Below, in pieces: positions 24,245 through 32,064 of a stretch of DNA of 64,000 bases. The stretch comes from DASUKM01 sp036278735. Its GTDB lineage: Bacteria > Acidobacteriota > Vicinamibacteria > Vicinamibacterales > 2-12-FULL-66-21. Position 1 is the stretch's first letter; each line of letters opens with the position of its first letter. Made by a program: the position numbers and the translations under genes. The stretch is taken from assembly GCA_036278735.1 (NCBI GenBank), contig DASUKM010000027.1:57194-121193 (forward strand). Direction: 5' to 3'. The notes beneath the pieces are model-generated. The model searched no databases, was not told where the DNA came from, and saw only the letters and a program-made list of their open reading frames with translations.

Positions 24245-25330
24245 TCAGCTCTTCATCGAATGCGTCCCAATCGTCAGCGGGACATTCGCAGGGGCTGCGC
24301 TCGCGACCGCCAGCTCGGCGTTCAGCAGCGCGGCGCCCGCGGCGCCCCGGACGACGTTGTGGCCGAGGGCCACGAACTTCCACGTCAGGACCGGACAGCG
24401 GCGCAGCCGGCCGACCGTGACCGCCATGCCGCCCGCTTCCCAGACGTCGAGCCTCGGCTGAGGCCGATCGTGATCGTCCAGGTAGACGAGCGGGCGCGCC
24501 GGCGCCGACGGCAACGCGAGCTGCTGAGGCGCGCCGTGCCACGAACTGAACGCGTCCCGCACGTCCTGAGTGGACGCTGCCTGCTCGAGCTCGACCGCGA
24601 CCGCAACCGTGTGGCCGTCCGCGACAGGCACCCTTGTCGCCTGAGCGCTGATCGCGAGAGGGGCGTCCGCGATCCGTCCGCCGGCCAGCGTGCCGAGCAA
24701 CTTGCGCGTTTCGGTTTCGATCTTTTCTTCCTCGCCGCTGATGTAGGGGATCACGTTGCCGACCGCGTCCAGCGCGGGCACGCCGGGATGACCGGCGCCC
24801 GAGAGCGCCTGCAGCGTCGTGACGACGACCCGGCGCAGGCCGAAGCGCCGAAGCGCCGCGAGCGCCATGGTGAGGATCACGGTCGAACAGTTCGGATTCG
24901 TGATGAGGCCCCCGCTCCATCCGTACGTCTGCCGCTGGGCGTCGAGCAGCGCGAGATGGTCCGCGTTCACCTCGGGGATCAACAGCGGCACGAGCGGATC
25001 CAGCCTGTGGTTGCGGGCGTTGCTGACAACCAGGCGTCCGGCCCGGGCGAATGCCGTTTCCGCCTCCCCCGCGACGGCCGCATCGAGCGCCGAAAACACG
25101 AGCGGCGGCGCATCCGACGGATCAATCCGCCTGACGATCAGGTCGCGGGCCTGGATCGGCCGCGGCGCCGCCAGGCGCCACGGCAGTTCGCCGTAGCGAC
25201 GGCCGGCGGACCGATGGCTCGCCGCCACCCACGCGAGCCGGAACCACGGATGATCCGCGAGCCGCGACACGAGGTGCTGCCCGACGATGCCTGTCGCGCC
25301 GAGAACGCCGACGTCGATCCGATCGCGCAC
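24245..25330 (-). CDS. asd: Aspartate-semialdehyde dehydrogenase
   Basis: A 361-residue enzyme converting aspartyl phosphate to aspartate semialdehyde with NADPH. It has the Rossmann motif GATGIVGQ (11-18), active-site Cys148 in TNPNCST, SGAGHPGV, SGEEEKIE, and the likely catalytic His240 in ADGHT. The length and TNPNCST match the archaeal/eukaryote-type Asd group rather than the E. coli type. The GTG start at 25330 lies three bases after the cystathionine synthase stop. It is the fourth gene of the SAM-riboswitch operon. Confidence 0.92.
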   Translation of the reverse strand: MRDRIDVGVLGATGIVGQHLVSRLADHPWFRLAWVAASHRSAGRRYGELPWRLAAPRPIQARDLIVRRIDPSDAPPLVFSALDAAVAGEAETAFARAGRLVVSNARNHRLDPLVPLLIPEVNADHLALLDAQRQTYGWSGGLITNPNCSTVILTMALAALRRFGLRRVVVTTLQALSGAGHPGVPALDAVGNVIPYISGEEEKIETETRKLLGTLAGGRIADAPLAISAQATRVPVADGHTVAVAVELEQAASTQDVRDAFSSWHGAPQQLALPSAPARPLVYLDDHDRPQPRLDVWEAGGMAVTVGRLRRCPVLTWKFVALGHNVVRGAAGAALLNAELAVASAAPANVPLTIGTHSMKS

Positions 25331-25333
25331 CGC

Positions 25334-26539
25334 TCACGCTCCCACGACGGCCGGAGCGACCGGCGCCGACTCGGTCCTCCTGGCCCGTGACGCCGCGACG
25401 GCGTCGAGGCCGGCGACGAGATCCGCCACGAGGTCGCGCGGATGTTCGCAGCCCGGCGAGAGGCGCACCAGCGTCTCCGACAGCCCGAGCTTGGCGCGCT
25501 CGTCGGCGGGAATCGACGCGTGCGTCATACGGGCCGGGTGGCACAGCAGCGCCTTCACCCCACCGAGACTTTCGCCGAGGGCGAAGAGCCGGCGTGACGA
25601 AACGAACGACACGACTTCGTCGACAGTTCCCTCGAGCTCGAACGAAACCATGCCGCCGAAGCCGGTCATCTGCCGCCGCGCCACCTCGTGCCCGGGGTGC
25701 GACGCCAGGCCGGGATAGTACACGCGCCGCACCATGGCGTGCGCCTCGAGGGCGCGCGCGATCGCCTCGGCATTCTCGGCGTGCCGCTGCATGCGCAGTT
25801 CGAGGGTCTTCAGGCCGCGCAGCGTCAACCAGCAGTCGAACGGCGAGGGGATCGCGCCGGTGGCGTTCTGAAGGAACTTGACGGGCTCGAACACGCCCGG
25901 CTCCCGCGCCAGCACGGCCCCCTGGACGAGGTCCGAATGTCCGCCGAGATACTTCGTCACGCTGTGCACGACGATGTCGGCGCCGAGCTGAAAGGGCTGC
26001 TGGAACAGCGGCGTCGCAAAGGTGTTGTCGACGACGAGCAGCGCGCCGGCCGCGTGCGTCGCGCGCGCGACGGCGCCGATGTCGTACACCAGGAGGCGGG
26101 GATTGGTCGGCGATTCGATCCACACGAGCCGCGTCTTGGGCGAGAGGGCCGCGTCGAGCGCTCCGGGCTGCGCGATGTCGATCTGCCGCACGACGCAGCC
26201 GAACGGCTGGAACACCCGGTTCAGAATCCGGTAGGTGCCGCCGTAGACGTCGAGCGGGATGACGATCTCGTCGCCCGGACGAAGGTAGGCCTGCAGGACC
26301 GCGTTCTCCGCGGCCAGGCCGGAGGCGAACACCGCGGCGTGGTCCACCCCTTCGAGATTCGCCAGCACGGCCTCCAGCCGCGCCCGCGTGGGGTTGTTCG
26401 TGCGCGAATAGTCGAAGCCGCGGTGGACGCCCGGCGCGGCCTGCTCGTACGTGGACGTCGCGAAAATCGGCGCAATCAGCGCGCCCGTTTCCGGCTCTGA
26501 CGGCTGGCCGGCGTGAATGGTTCTGGTGGCGAACTCCAT
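25334..26539 (-). CDS. metB: Cystathionine gamma-synthase/lyase-type PLP enzyme
   Basis: A 401-residue Cys/Met-metabolism enzyme. The PLP lysine is Lys196 in SVTKYLGGHSD; the phosphate-binding and substrate region includes FDYSRTNNPTR (42-52) and VVDNTFATP. In this operon the reaction is most likely condensation of an activated homoserine with cysteine (MetB) or direct sulfhydrylation; synthase and lyase cannot be told apart by motif alone. AAGGAGAG upstream of the ATG supports the start. It follows the aspartokinase by 64 bases, a gap filled with a purine-rich repeat. Confidence 0.85.
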   Translation of the reverse strand: MEFATRTIHAGQPSEPETGALIAPIFATSTYEQAAPGVHRGFDYSRTNNPTRARLEAVLANLEGVDHAAVFASGLAAENAVLQAYLRPGDEIVIPLDVYGGTYRILNRVFQPFGCVVRQIDIAQPGALDAALSPKTRLVWIESPTNPRLLVYDIGAVARATHAAGALLVVDNTFATPLFQQPFQLGADIVVHSVTKYLGGHSDLVQGAVLAREPGVFEPVKFLQNATGAIPSPFDCWLTLRGLKTLELRMQRHAENAEAIARALEAHAMVRRVYYPGLASHPGHEVARRQMTGFGGMVSFELEGTVDEVVSFVSSRRLFALGESLGGVKALLCHPARMTHASIPADERAKLGLSETLVRLSPGCEHPRDLVADLVAGLDAVAASRARRTESAPVAPAVVGA

Positions 26540-26542
26540 ACA

Positions 26543-26690
26543 ATCTCTCCTTCTCTCGCGTGTGCTCGTTATCCTTGTGCTCTCCGCGTCTTCCCTCGTC
26601 TCGTTATCTCCCTGTCTTCCTTCGTGTCGCTATCTCGTTGTCTTCCTCGGTCTCGTTGTCTCCCTCGGCTTCCGCTATCTCGCTCCTGTT
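26543..26690. repeat. Purine-rich imperfect repeats at the lysC/metB junction
   Basis: The minus strand carries imperfect repeats around GAAGACA, GAGATAACGAGACGAGG and GACAACGAGACCGAGG; the plus strand is correspondingly C/T-rich. The tract starts inside the 3' end of the aspartokinase frame, where it encodes an acidic tail, and ends just before the metB Shine-Dalgarno site. It differs sharply in composition from flanking genes. Confidence 0.7.
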
Positions 26691-27419
26691 GGTGGGTTGC
26701 ACGATGGTGGCGCCGGCGGCCGGATCGAGCGACCGCACGACGAGCACGAGCCGCGCGCGCAGAGCGGCCTCGAGCGCATGGCGCTGGACGAGATCGCAGC
26801 CGCTGTCGGCCATCGCGAGCGCCCCCTCAATGCCCAGTTCGCGGATCGGGCGCGCGTCGGCGTTCCGGTGCGGGTCGTCGGTGAAGTATCCCGCGACGTC
26901 TTTCACCAGCTCGCATCGCCCGGCCGACAGCGCGACCGCCAAAAGCACCGCCGTCAAATCCGATCCGCCGCGGCCCAGTGATGCGATCGCGCCGCCGCCG
27001 CCGACGGCGAGGAAGCCGGGCACGATCACGACGCGGGTCTGCCCGAGCGCCGCGAGCAGGCGCAGCGGCCGGACGGCCGCCGATCCCGGCCCGCCGCTGC
27101 CCGCCGAGACGAGCCCGGTCTGGTGCACGTTGAACGGCACCGCGGCGACCCCCGACGTCTGAAGATGCAGCGCCAGCAGAGCAACGGACCGGACTTCGCC
27201 GGTGGACCACAGAAGATCGAGCGCGGCAGGATCGGGGATCGCGATGACGCGCCGCGCGTCTTCGAGCAGGGCGTCCGTCAGGCCGTAGGGCGCCGACACG
27301 ATGACGACGAGCCGTTCATCGGGCGATGCCGTCAGCCGCGCCGCGAGTGTGTGCGCGACCCGCGCAAAGGACGCCGCGTCGCGCAGGACGGAGCCGCCGA
27401 TCTTGATCACCGTCAGCAT
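26604..27419 (-). CDS. lysC: Aspartokinase, catalytic domain only (no ACT domains)
   Basis: A 271-residue amino-acid kinase. N-terminus IKIGGSVLRD, then STGEVRSVALLALHL and the substrate/phosphate region SLGRGGSDLTAVLLA, and VKDVAGYFTDDP, matching aspartokinase. The usual C-terminal pair of ACT domains for Lys/Thr feedback is absent (normal length 400-460). The last 25 residues are an odd acidic and basic tail encoded by the purine-rich repeat. The ATG at 27419 overlaps the hom stop by seven bases. Given the riboswitch upstream, control is likely transcriptional or translational by SAM and not allosteric. Confidence 0.82.
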   Translation of the reverse strand: MLTVIKIGGSVLRDAASFARVAHTLAARLTASPDERLVVIVSAPYGLTDALLEDARRVIAIPDPAALDLLWSTGEVRSVALLALHLQTSGVAAVPFNVHQTGLVSAGSGGPGSAAVRPLRLLAALGQTRVVIVPGFLAVGGGGAIASLGRGGSDLTAVLLAVALSAGRCELVKDVAGYFTDDPHRNADARPIRELGIEGALAMADSGCDLVQRHALEAALRARLVLVVRSLDPAAGATIVQPTNRSEIAEAEGDNETEEDNEIATRRKTGR

Positions 27420-28693
27420 GCCGCCTCCAGCGCCGGGAACGCGGCCACCTGCGCGCCGGCGGCGGAGCGGATGGCATCGAGCGCGGCGTCGAGGCGCACG
27501 CGTTCGGCGGGGAACGTCTGCAGGTACACCCGATCGGCCGCGGTGACCACGTGCGAACAGACGATGCCGTAGCCGGCGATCAAGTCCGCGAGGGGCGCCG
27601 CGTGCGTCGTGGCCCCGTCCACCCGGACGAGCGCGCCGGCGATTGGCGCCTCCCAGACCGCGCCCACGGTTTCGCTGGCGCCGAGATCCACGGGGCCTCG
27701 CGCGATCGCCTCCACGACGTCGTCGAGCAGCGTCGCCGCCGTAATCGCGGGGCCGGCGCCCGGACCGCTGTAAAACTGCGTGCCCGACGTCCCGGTGAGC
27801 AGCAGGCCGTTCGTGCTGCCGGCGATCGCGGCCAGAGGATGCGAGTCTGGCACGAATGCGGGCGCCACGAAGGCGCCGAGGCGCGGTGTCCGCCACTGCG
27901 CGAAGGCGACGGGGCGGATCACGCCGCCACACGCGCGCGCGCCGTCGAGATCCGCCGGGTCGATGTGCACCAGGCCGGTTGCCGGGATCGCCGCGGGGGA
28001 GACGCGCAGACCAGCGAACTGGCGGATCAGGATCGTCAGCTTCTCGGCGGCGTCCGCGCCCGTCACGTCCATGGCGGGATCCGGTTCGGCATAGCCAAGC
28101 CGCTGCGCCGTCGCGAGCGCATCGTCGAAGTTCGCGCCCCCGGCGATTTGCGTCAGGATGAAATTGGAGGTCCCGTTGAGGATGCCGGCCACCGCGTCGA
28201 TTCGCGAGGCCAGCGGGCGGGCTTCGAACGTACCCAGGAACGGCACGCCCGCGATCACGCTGGCTTCGTAACGAAAAGCGACGCCGCGTCGCGCGGCGAG
28301 CGCCGCGAGTTCGGGACCGTGGGCCGCGACGAGCGACTTGTTCGCGGTGACCACCGGGATGCCCGCGTCGAGCGCGCGGCGCACGAGCGCGCAGGCCGGT
28401 TCGACGCCGCCCAGCGCTTCGACGACGACGTCGAAGGGGTGCGAGAAGAAGCGGTCGACATCGTCGGTGACGTCCGGCAGCGGCGGTGTCTCGCGGCGCA
28501 CATCGGGACGGCGGACGAGCGCGGCGTCAACCATCGGAACGAGACCGCGACGCGCGAGGAGTCCCGCCGTGTCGCGGCACACCGTCGCGACCGCGGACCC
28601 GATGCGGCCGAGCCCGAGCAACCCAATCCGAACAGTCTTCGCCGGGCGCGACCCGTCGCGCGGACGGCGCTCTTCGCGGAGCACGCTGGCCAT
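27413..28693 (-). CDS. hom: Homoserine dehydrogenase
   Basis: About 426 residues. The Rossmann motif GLLGLGRIGSAV (24-35), TANKSL, AGILNGTSNF and the substrate loop EPDPAMDVTGADAAEK are all present. It reduces aspartate semialdehyde to homoserine. The last 75 residues may be a degenerate ACT-like segment. An ATG at 28693 with GAGG upstream is preferred; a GTG at 28726 is the alternative. It is the first gene after the SAM-I riboswitch and is overlapped by the aspartokinase gene. Confidence 0.92.
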   Translation of the reverse strand: MASVLREERRPRDGSRPAKTVRIGLLGLGRIGSAVATVCRDTAGLLARRGLVPMVDAALVRRPDVRRETPPLPDVTDDVDRFFSHPFDVVVEALGGVEPACALVRRALDAGIPVVTANKSLVAAHGPELAALAARRGVAFRYEASVIAGVPFLGTFEARPLASRIDAVAGILNGTSNFILTQIAGGANFDDALATAQRLGYAEPDPAMDVTGADAAEKLTILIRQFAGLRVSPAAIPATGLVHIDPADLDGARACGGVIRPVAFAQWRTPRLGAFVAPAFVPDSHPLAAIAGSTNGLLLTGTSGTQFYSGPGAGPAITAATLLDDVVEAIARGPVDLGASETVGAVWEAPIAGALVRVDGATTHAAPLADLIAGYGIVCSHVVTAADRVYLQTFPAERVRLDAALDAIRSAAGAQVAAFPALEAAC

Positions 28694-28748
28694 GACGGCA
28701 CGATCCTCAGGGACGGCGCGCACCACGACGCACGTCGCGGCACATGCC

Positions 28749-28797
28749 GACCTTTCGGTCTGGGAGCGAGATCTTCGGGCCGACCGGAGTGTCGGCC
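28749..28797 (-). promoter_or_regulatory. Expression platform hairpins downstream of the riboswitch
   Basis: On the minus strand GGCCGAC-ACTCCG-GTCGGCC (28797-28778) forms a seven-base-pair hairpin just after the aptamer, followed by a short GACC-GAAA-GGTC hairpin (28760-28749) near the hom start. Neither is followed by a T-run, so the switch may act through Rho or by blocking initiation and not by a classical intrinsic terminator. Confidence 0.5.
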
Positions 28798-28801
28798 GAG
28801 G

Positions 28802-28911
28802 CTCTTATCTCTCCCGGTTCATCGGGCAGGAAGTAGCACCTGGGCGCGTCTGTAGGACGCCTGGTTGCTGTGGCTTCGACGGGCCTGTTCCCTCAGCCAC
28901 TCTGGATAAGT
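28802..28911 (-). ncRNA. SAM-I (S-box) riboswitch
   Basis: Read on the minus strand from 28911, the sequence has all S-box landmarks in order: ACTTATCCAGAG, GGCTGAGGGAACAGGCCC, GAAGCCACAGCAACC, GGTGCTACTTCCTGCCC and GGGAGAGATAAGAG. P1 is CTTATC (28910-28905) with GATAAG (28809-28804). The GAGGGA, GCAACC and GGTGCTA elements are the conserved SAM-binding core. It precedes hom by about 108 bases and should turn down the operon when S-adenosylmethionine is abundant. Confidence 0.95.
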
Positions 28912-29051
28912 GTCCGCAGCGAGCGCGAACGCTCTGAGGGTAGTGCAGAAGCCTGAGCGAGGTCAAGCCCCGGGTATCCGGCTTGCAGAGGACCCCTTGG
29001 CCGCGATCGCGGCTGACGAGTCTTGATGATGTGAACAGCGGAGGTTCAAAC

Positions 29052-29657
29052 ATGAAGCAGACATTCTTTACGGTCGTCGCCGCGTGCGGGCTGCTGCTCG
29101 CGCCGGCGCTGGCCGGTGCCCAGACCACGCCGCCGGCCGACCCGCCCGCGCAGCAGGCGATGAAAGCGCAGCACGCACAGACCGCGGGCGTGAGCGCCGC
29201 CGACAAGGCGTTCATGAAGGAAGCGGCCATTGGCGGGATGGCCGAGGTGGATCTCGGCAACCTGGCGCAGCAGAAGGCCAGTAGTCAGGACGTCAAAGAT
29301 TTCGGCAAGCGGATGGTCGACGATCACAGCAAAGCGAACGACGAGCTGAAGTCGCTCGCGGAGCAGAAGAGCGTGACGCTGCCGACCGATCTCGACGCGA
29401 AGTCCAAGGCCACCCGCGCCCGTCTCGAGAAGCTCGACGGGGCCGCCTTCGACAAGGCCTACATGAGCGACATGGTGAGCGATCACGTGAAAGACGTCGC
29501 GCTGTTCCGCAAGGAATCCAAGAGCGCCCACGACAGCGATCTGAAGGCCTGGGCCGCCAAGACGCTGCCGACGCTCGAAGAGCACCTGACGCTCGCGAAG
29601 CAGACGAAGGCGAAGGTCGGCGGTATGTCGAAGACGCCGAAGACCGGCGGCCGCTGA
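29052..29657 (+). CDS. DUF4142 secreted protein
   Basis: About 201 residues with a signal peptide (FFTVVAACGLLLAPALAGAQ). The mature part is a helical bundle of the DUF4142 family: SAADKAFMKEAAIGGMAEV, DVKDFGKRMVDDHSKANDEL, then MVSDHVKDVALF and THLTLAK-like EEHLTLAKQ. The fold is ferritin-like but metal ligands are not certain. Periplasmic, function unknown. GGAGG upstream of the ATG fixes the start. It is divergent to the riboswitch operon across about 140 bases. Confidence 0.88.
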   Translation: MKQTFFTVVAACGLLLAPALAGAQTTPPADPPAQQAMKAQHAQTAGVSAADKAFMKEAAIGGMAEVDLGNLAQQKASSQDVKDFGKRMVDDHSKANDELKSLAEQKSVTLPTDLDAKSKATRARLEKLDGAAFDKAYMSDMVSDHVKDVALFRKESKSAHDSDLKAWAAKTLPTLEEHLTLAKQTKAKVGGMSKTPKTGGR

Positions 29658-29797
29658 GGCCATCGGGACGGCCCGCGGGTGCTTGTCATGGACGATCCGC
29701 GGGTCGCGTTCGTTCTGCCAGACAGAAACCGCTCGGCTGACGTGGTGCGGCAGGAGCGGGATCGGCCGCCGCGCCCCGGTGGCCGGCAGGGAGGCGT

Positions 29798-30541
29798 ATG
29801 CGACAGGGATGGATCTGCCTGGCGATGATACTCGTCGCCGTTCCAGCGGCGGCGCAAACGACGGCCGCCCCGCCAGCGGTGCCGCCGGGCTGGTCCGGCA
29901 GTGCCGGCTTCGGCCTGGCGCTGAATCGCGGCAACACCGATACGACCAACCTCAATATTTCCGGCGATACGACGTACGATCCGAAGACGGACCATGTCTG
30001 GAAATTCCGCGGCCTCTACCTGCGGGGCGAGACGGATGGCGCCGTCTCCGTGGATCGGCTGGAGGTGCAGGGCCGCTATCAGCACGATCTGGCGGCTCGC
30101 GCCTACGCGTTCGGGCAACTCGAGTTCCTGGAGGACGAGTTCAAACTGATCGACTCGCTCTGGGCGCCGAGCGCGGGCATCGGGTACAGGATCGTGGATA
30201 CGGCTGCGACGAAGCTGTCGGCCGACGCGGGCCTTGGCGTCAAGCGTGAGCAGGACACGGGGATCCCCTCGCGGACGTCGGCCCTGGTGACCGCCGGCGA
30301 CGCGCTGGAGCACAAGCTGTCGGCGGCCGCCTCGATTACGCAGCACGCGACCGCGCTCTGGACGGCCAGCGACTTCGGCGACGCCATCTACAGCATCGAC
30401 GCCGGCGTGGCCGCCGGCCTCACGGCGCGAACACAGTTGAAATTCCAGGTGCAGGACACGCTCGCGACTCGTCCACCGTCGAACGCGGTCAAGGACAACG
30501 ATGTCGCGCTGTTGACGACGATCGTTTACAAATTTCCCTGA
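29798..30541 (+). CDS. DUF481 family outer-membrane protein
   Basis: A 247-residue protein with a signal peptide (AMILVAVPAAAQ). The remainder is amphipathic beta-strands, starting WSGSAGFGLALNRGNTDT, a hallmark of DUF481/YdiY salt-induced outer-membrane barrel proteins, and ending in aromatic Phe-Pro. The AGGGAGG before the ATG supports the start. Its TGA overlaps the start of the downstream MBL-fold gene by one base (TGATG), so the two are probably co-translated. Confidence 0.85.
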   Translation: MRQGWICLAMILVAVPAAAQTTAAPPAVPPGWSGSAGFGLALNRGNTDTTNLNISGDTTYDPKTDHVWKFRGLYLRGETDGAVSVDRLEVQGRYQHDLAARAYAFGQLEFLEDEFKLIDSLWAPSAGIGYRIVDTAATKLSADAGLGVKREQDTGIPSRTSALVTAGDALEHKLSAAASITQHATALWTASDFGDAIYSIDAGVAAGLTARTQLKFQVQDTLATRPPSNAVKDNDVALLTTIVYKFP

Positions 30542-31506
30542 TGCGCGAGCCGCGGTATCCCGTTTCCGATCACTGTGACGGGAGGCGATTTTTCAATCCG
30601 CACGCGCACACCGCGCGCACGCCGCGTGAATTGATCCGGTGGTGGCGCACCCGGCAGCGGGTGCCGTGGCCGGAGCGCGTGCCGCGTCGGGCCTGCGCGC
30701 CTCCGCCGGACGCGGTGCCGCCCGATCGCGTCGCGGCGACGTTCGTCGGTCACGCGACCTGGCTGCTGCGCACGGCGTCCGTCTCGATCCTCACCGACCC
30801 CGTCTTCACGTCGCACGCGGGACCGTTTGGCCTCATCGGCCCGCGCCGGGTGCGCCCGCCGGCTCTCGACGTCGCGAGCCTGCCGCCGATCGACCTCGTG
30901 CTTCTCAGCCACAATCACTACGACCATCTCCAGCCCTCGTCGCTCCGGGCGCTGGGCCGCCGATTCGACCCGGTGTTCGTCACGACCCTGGGGCTGGCGT
31001 CGATGCTGCGGCGGCTCGGCCTGCGGCGTGTCGTGGAACTGGACTGGTGGCAGACCGCGGACCTCGCGCGGCCGGAACGGGTGACGTGCGTGCCGGCGCA
31101 GCATTTCTCCGCACGCACGCCGTTCGATCGGGACCGCACGCTCTGGGGCGGCTTCGTCGTCTCGAATGCGGGGAAGACGCTGTATTTCGCGGGCGACACG
31201 GGCTACTCGCCGCAGTTCCGCGAAATCGCGCAGCGTGTTCCGTCGATCGACCTCGCGCTCGTGCCGATCGGCGCGTACGAGCCACGCTGGTTCATGCGCC
31301 CCGCGCACGTGAACCCGGACGAGGCGGTCCGGATCCACCAGGACGTCGCCGCGCGCACGAGCTTCGCGATGCACTTCGGGACCTTTCATCTGACCGACGA
31401 AGGGATCGACGATCCGGTGCAGGCGCTGGCTCGGGCGCGGGAGGCGGCAGGTCTCGCACCAGAGACCTTTCGTGTGATCGAATGCGGAGAAACGGCCCTG
31501 CTGTAG
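30541..31506 (+). CDS. MBL-fold metal hydrolase, NAPE-PLD/UlaG-like
   Basis: A 321-residue metallo-beta-lactamase-fold protein. The metal motif SHNHYDHL is present, with FVGHATWLL upstream, LYFAGDTGYSP for the bridging Asp, and MHFGTFHLTDE for the final His. This order matches the NAPE-PLD-like/UlaG group, some of which hydrolyse phosphodiesters of lipids. No signal peptide is visible. The start overlaps the DUF481 stop (TGATG). The hairpin at 31514 may end the transcript. Confidence 0.88.
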   Translation: MREPRYPVSDHCDGRRFFNPHAHTARTPRELIRWWRTRQRVPWPERVPRRACAPPPDAVPPDRVAATFVGHATWLLRTASVSILTDPVFTSHAGPFGLIGPRRVRPPALDVASLPPIDLVLLSHNHYDHLQPSSLRALGRRFDPVFVTTLGLASMLRRLGLRRVVELDWWQTADLARPERVTCVPAQHFSARTPFDRDRTLWGGFVVSNAGKTLYFAGDTGYSPQFREIAQRVPSIDLALVPIGAYEPRWFMRPAHVNPDEAVRIHQDVAARTSFAMHFGTFHLTDEGIDDPVQALARAREAAGLAPETFRVIECGETALL

Positions 31507-31513
31507 GGAGACT

Positions 31514-31534
31514 GAGGCGAGACGCGCTCGCCTC
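31514..31534 (+). terminator. Hairpin after the MBL-fold gene
   Basis: GAGGCGAG (31514-31521) pairs with CTCGCCTC (31527-31534) around ACGCG, seven bases after the MBL gene stop. Eight perfect pairs but no T-run, so it may be a transcript-end stabiliser or Rho-independent terminator of the high-GC kind. Confidence 0.5.
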
Positions 31535-31623
31535 CCGGTAGCTGGTATAGTGCCACCTGCCCCGAAGCCGGCCGGATTGGCCGCCGACTGCCAGACAGTG
31601 TGAGATAGCGCTCCAGCACAGGA

Positions 31624-32064
31624 ATGACTCCAGCCTCGGTTCGCCAGCTCGCGCGCCAGCTGCTTGCCCGCGAGGAACAGGTGGCTGAACCGGACCCGGT
31701 CGCAGCATTCCAACGCACGTGCGCCGTGCTGAAGGCGGATCTCGCGCCCCTCATTACCCACGCGGCCTTTGAGGCATTGCTGTGGCGTGCCGTCCAGCTG
31801 GCGCAGCGCGAATTCTTCTGGCTCGACGGTGTGACGTCCGACGCGGTGACCGACTGCACGATCCCGGTTACCGTGGTGCGCGAAGCGGTCCGCCGCCACA
31901 GTCCTCAGCTCACGGAAGGGCTCGCCGCGATCCTTGGTCACCTGCTGTGGCTGCTGACGACGTTAATCGGTTCGCAGCTGACGTTCCGTGCCGTCCGGGC
32001 TGCACTGCCCGATCTGGAGCTGCCGCAGGAGCGGCCGTTCAGGGAAGGATCCCACGATGAATAA
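31624..32064 (+). CDS. Hypothetical 146-aa protein coupled to KaiC-like gene
   Basis: I do not recognise a family. Mostly helical, acidic-to-neutral, with a hydrophobic C-terminal segment around EGLAAILGHLLWLLTTLIG that could be a membrane or packing helix. One Cys lies in TCAVLK and one in DCTIP. Its stop overlaps the KaiC-like start by eight bases, so it is very likely a partner or regulator of that ATPase. No resemblance to KaiA or KaiB was seen. A TATAGT at 31546-31551 may be its -10 box, but no matching -35 box was found. Confidence 0.65.
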   Translation: MTPASVRQLARQLLAREEQVAEPDPVAAFQRTCAVLKADLAPLITHAAFEALLWRAVQLAQREFFWLDGVTSDAVTDCTIPVTVVREAVRRHSPQLTEGLAAILGHLLWLLTTLIGSQLTFRAVRAALPDLELPQERPFREGSHDE

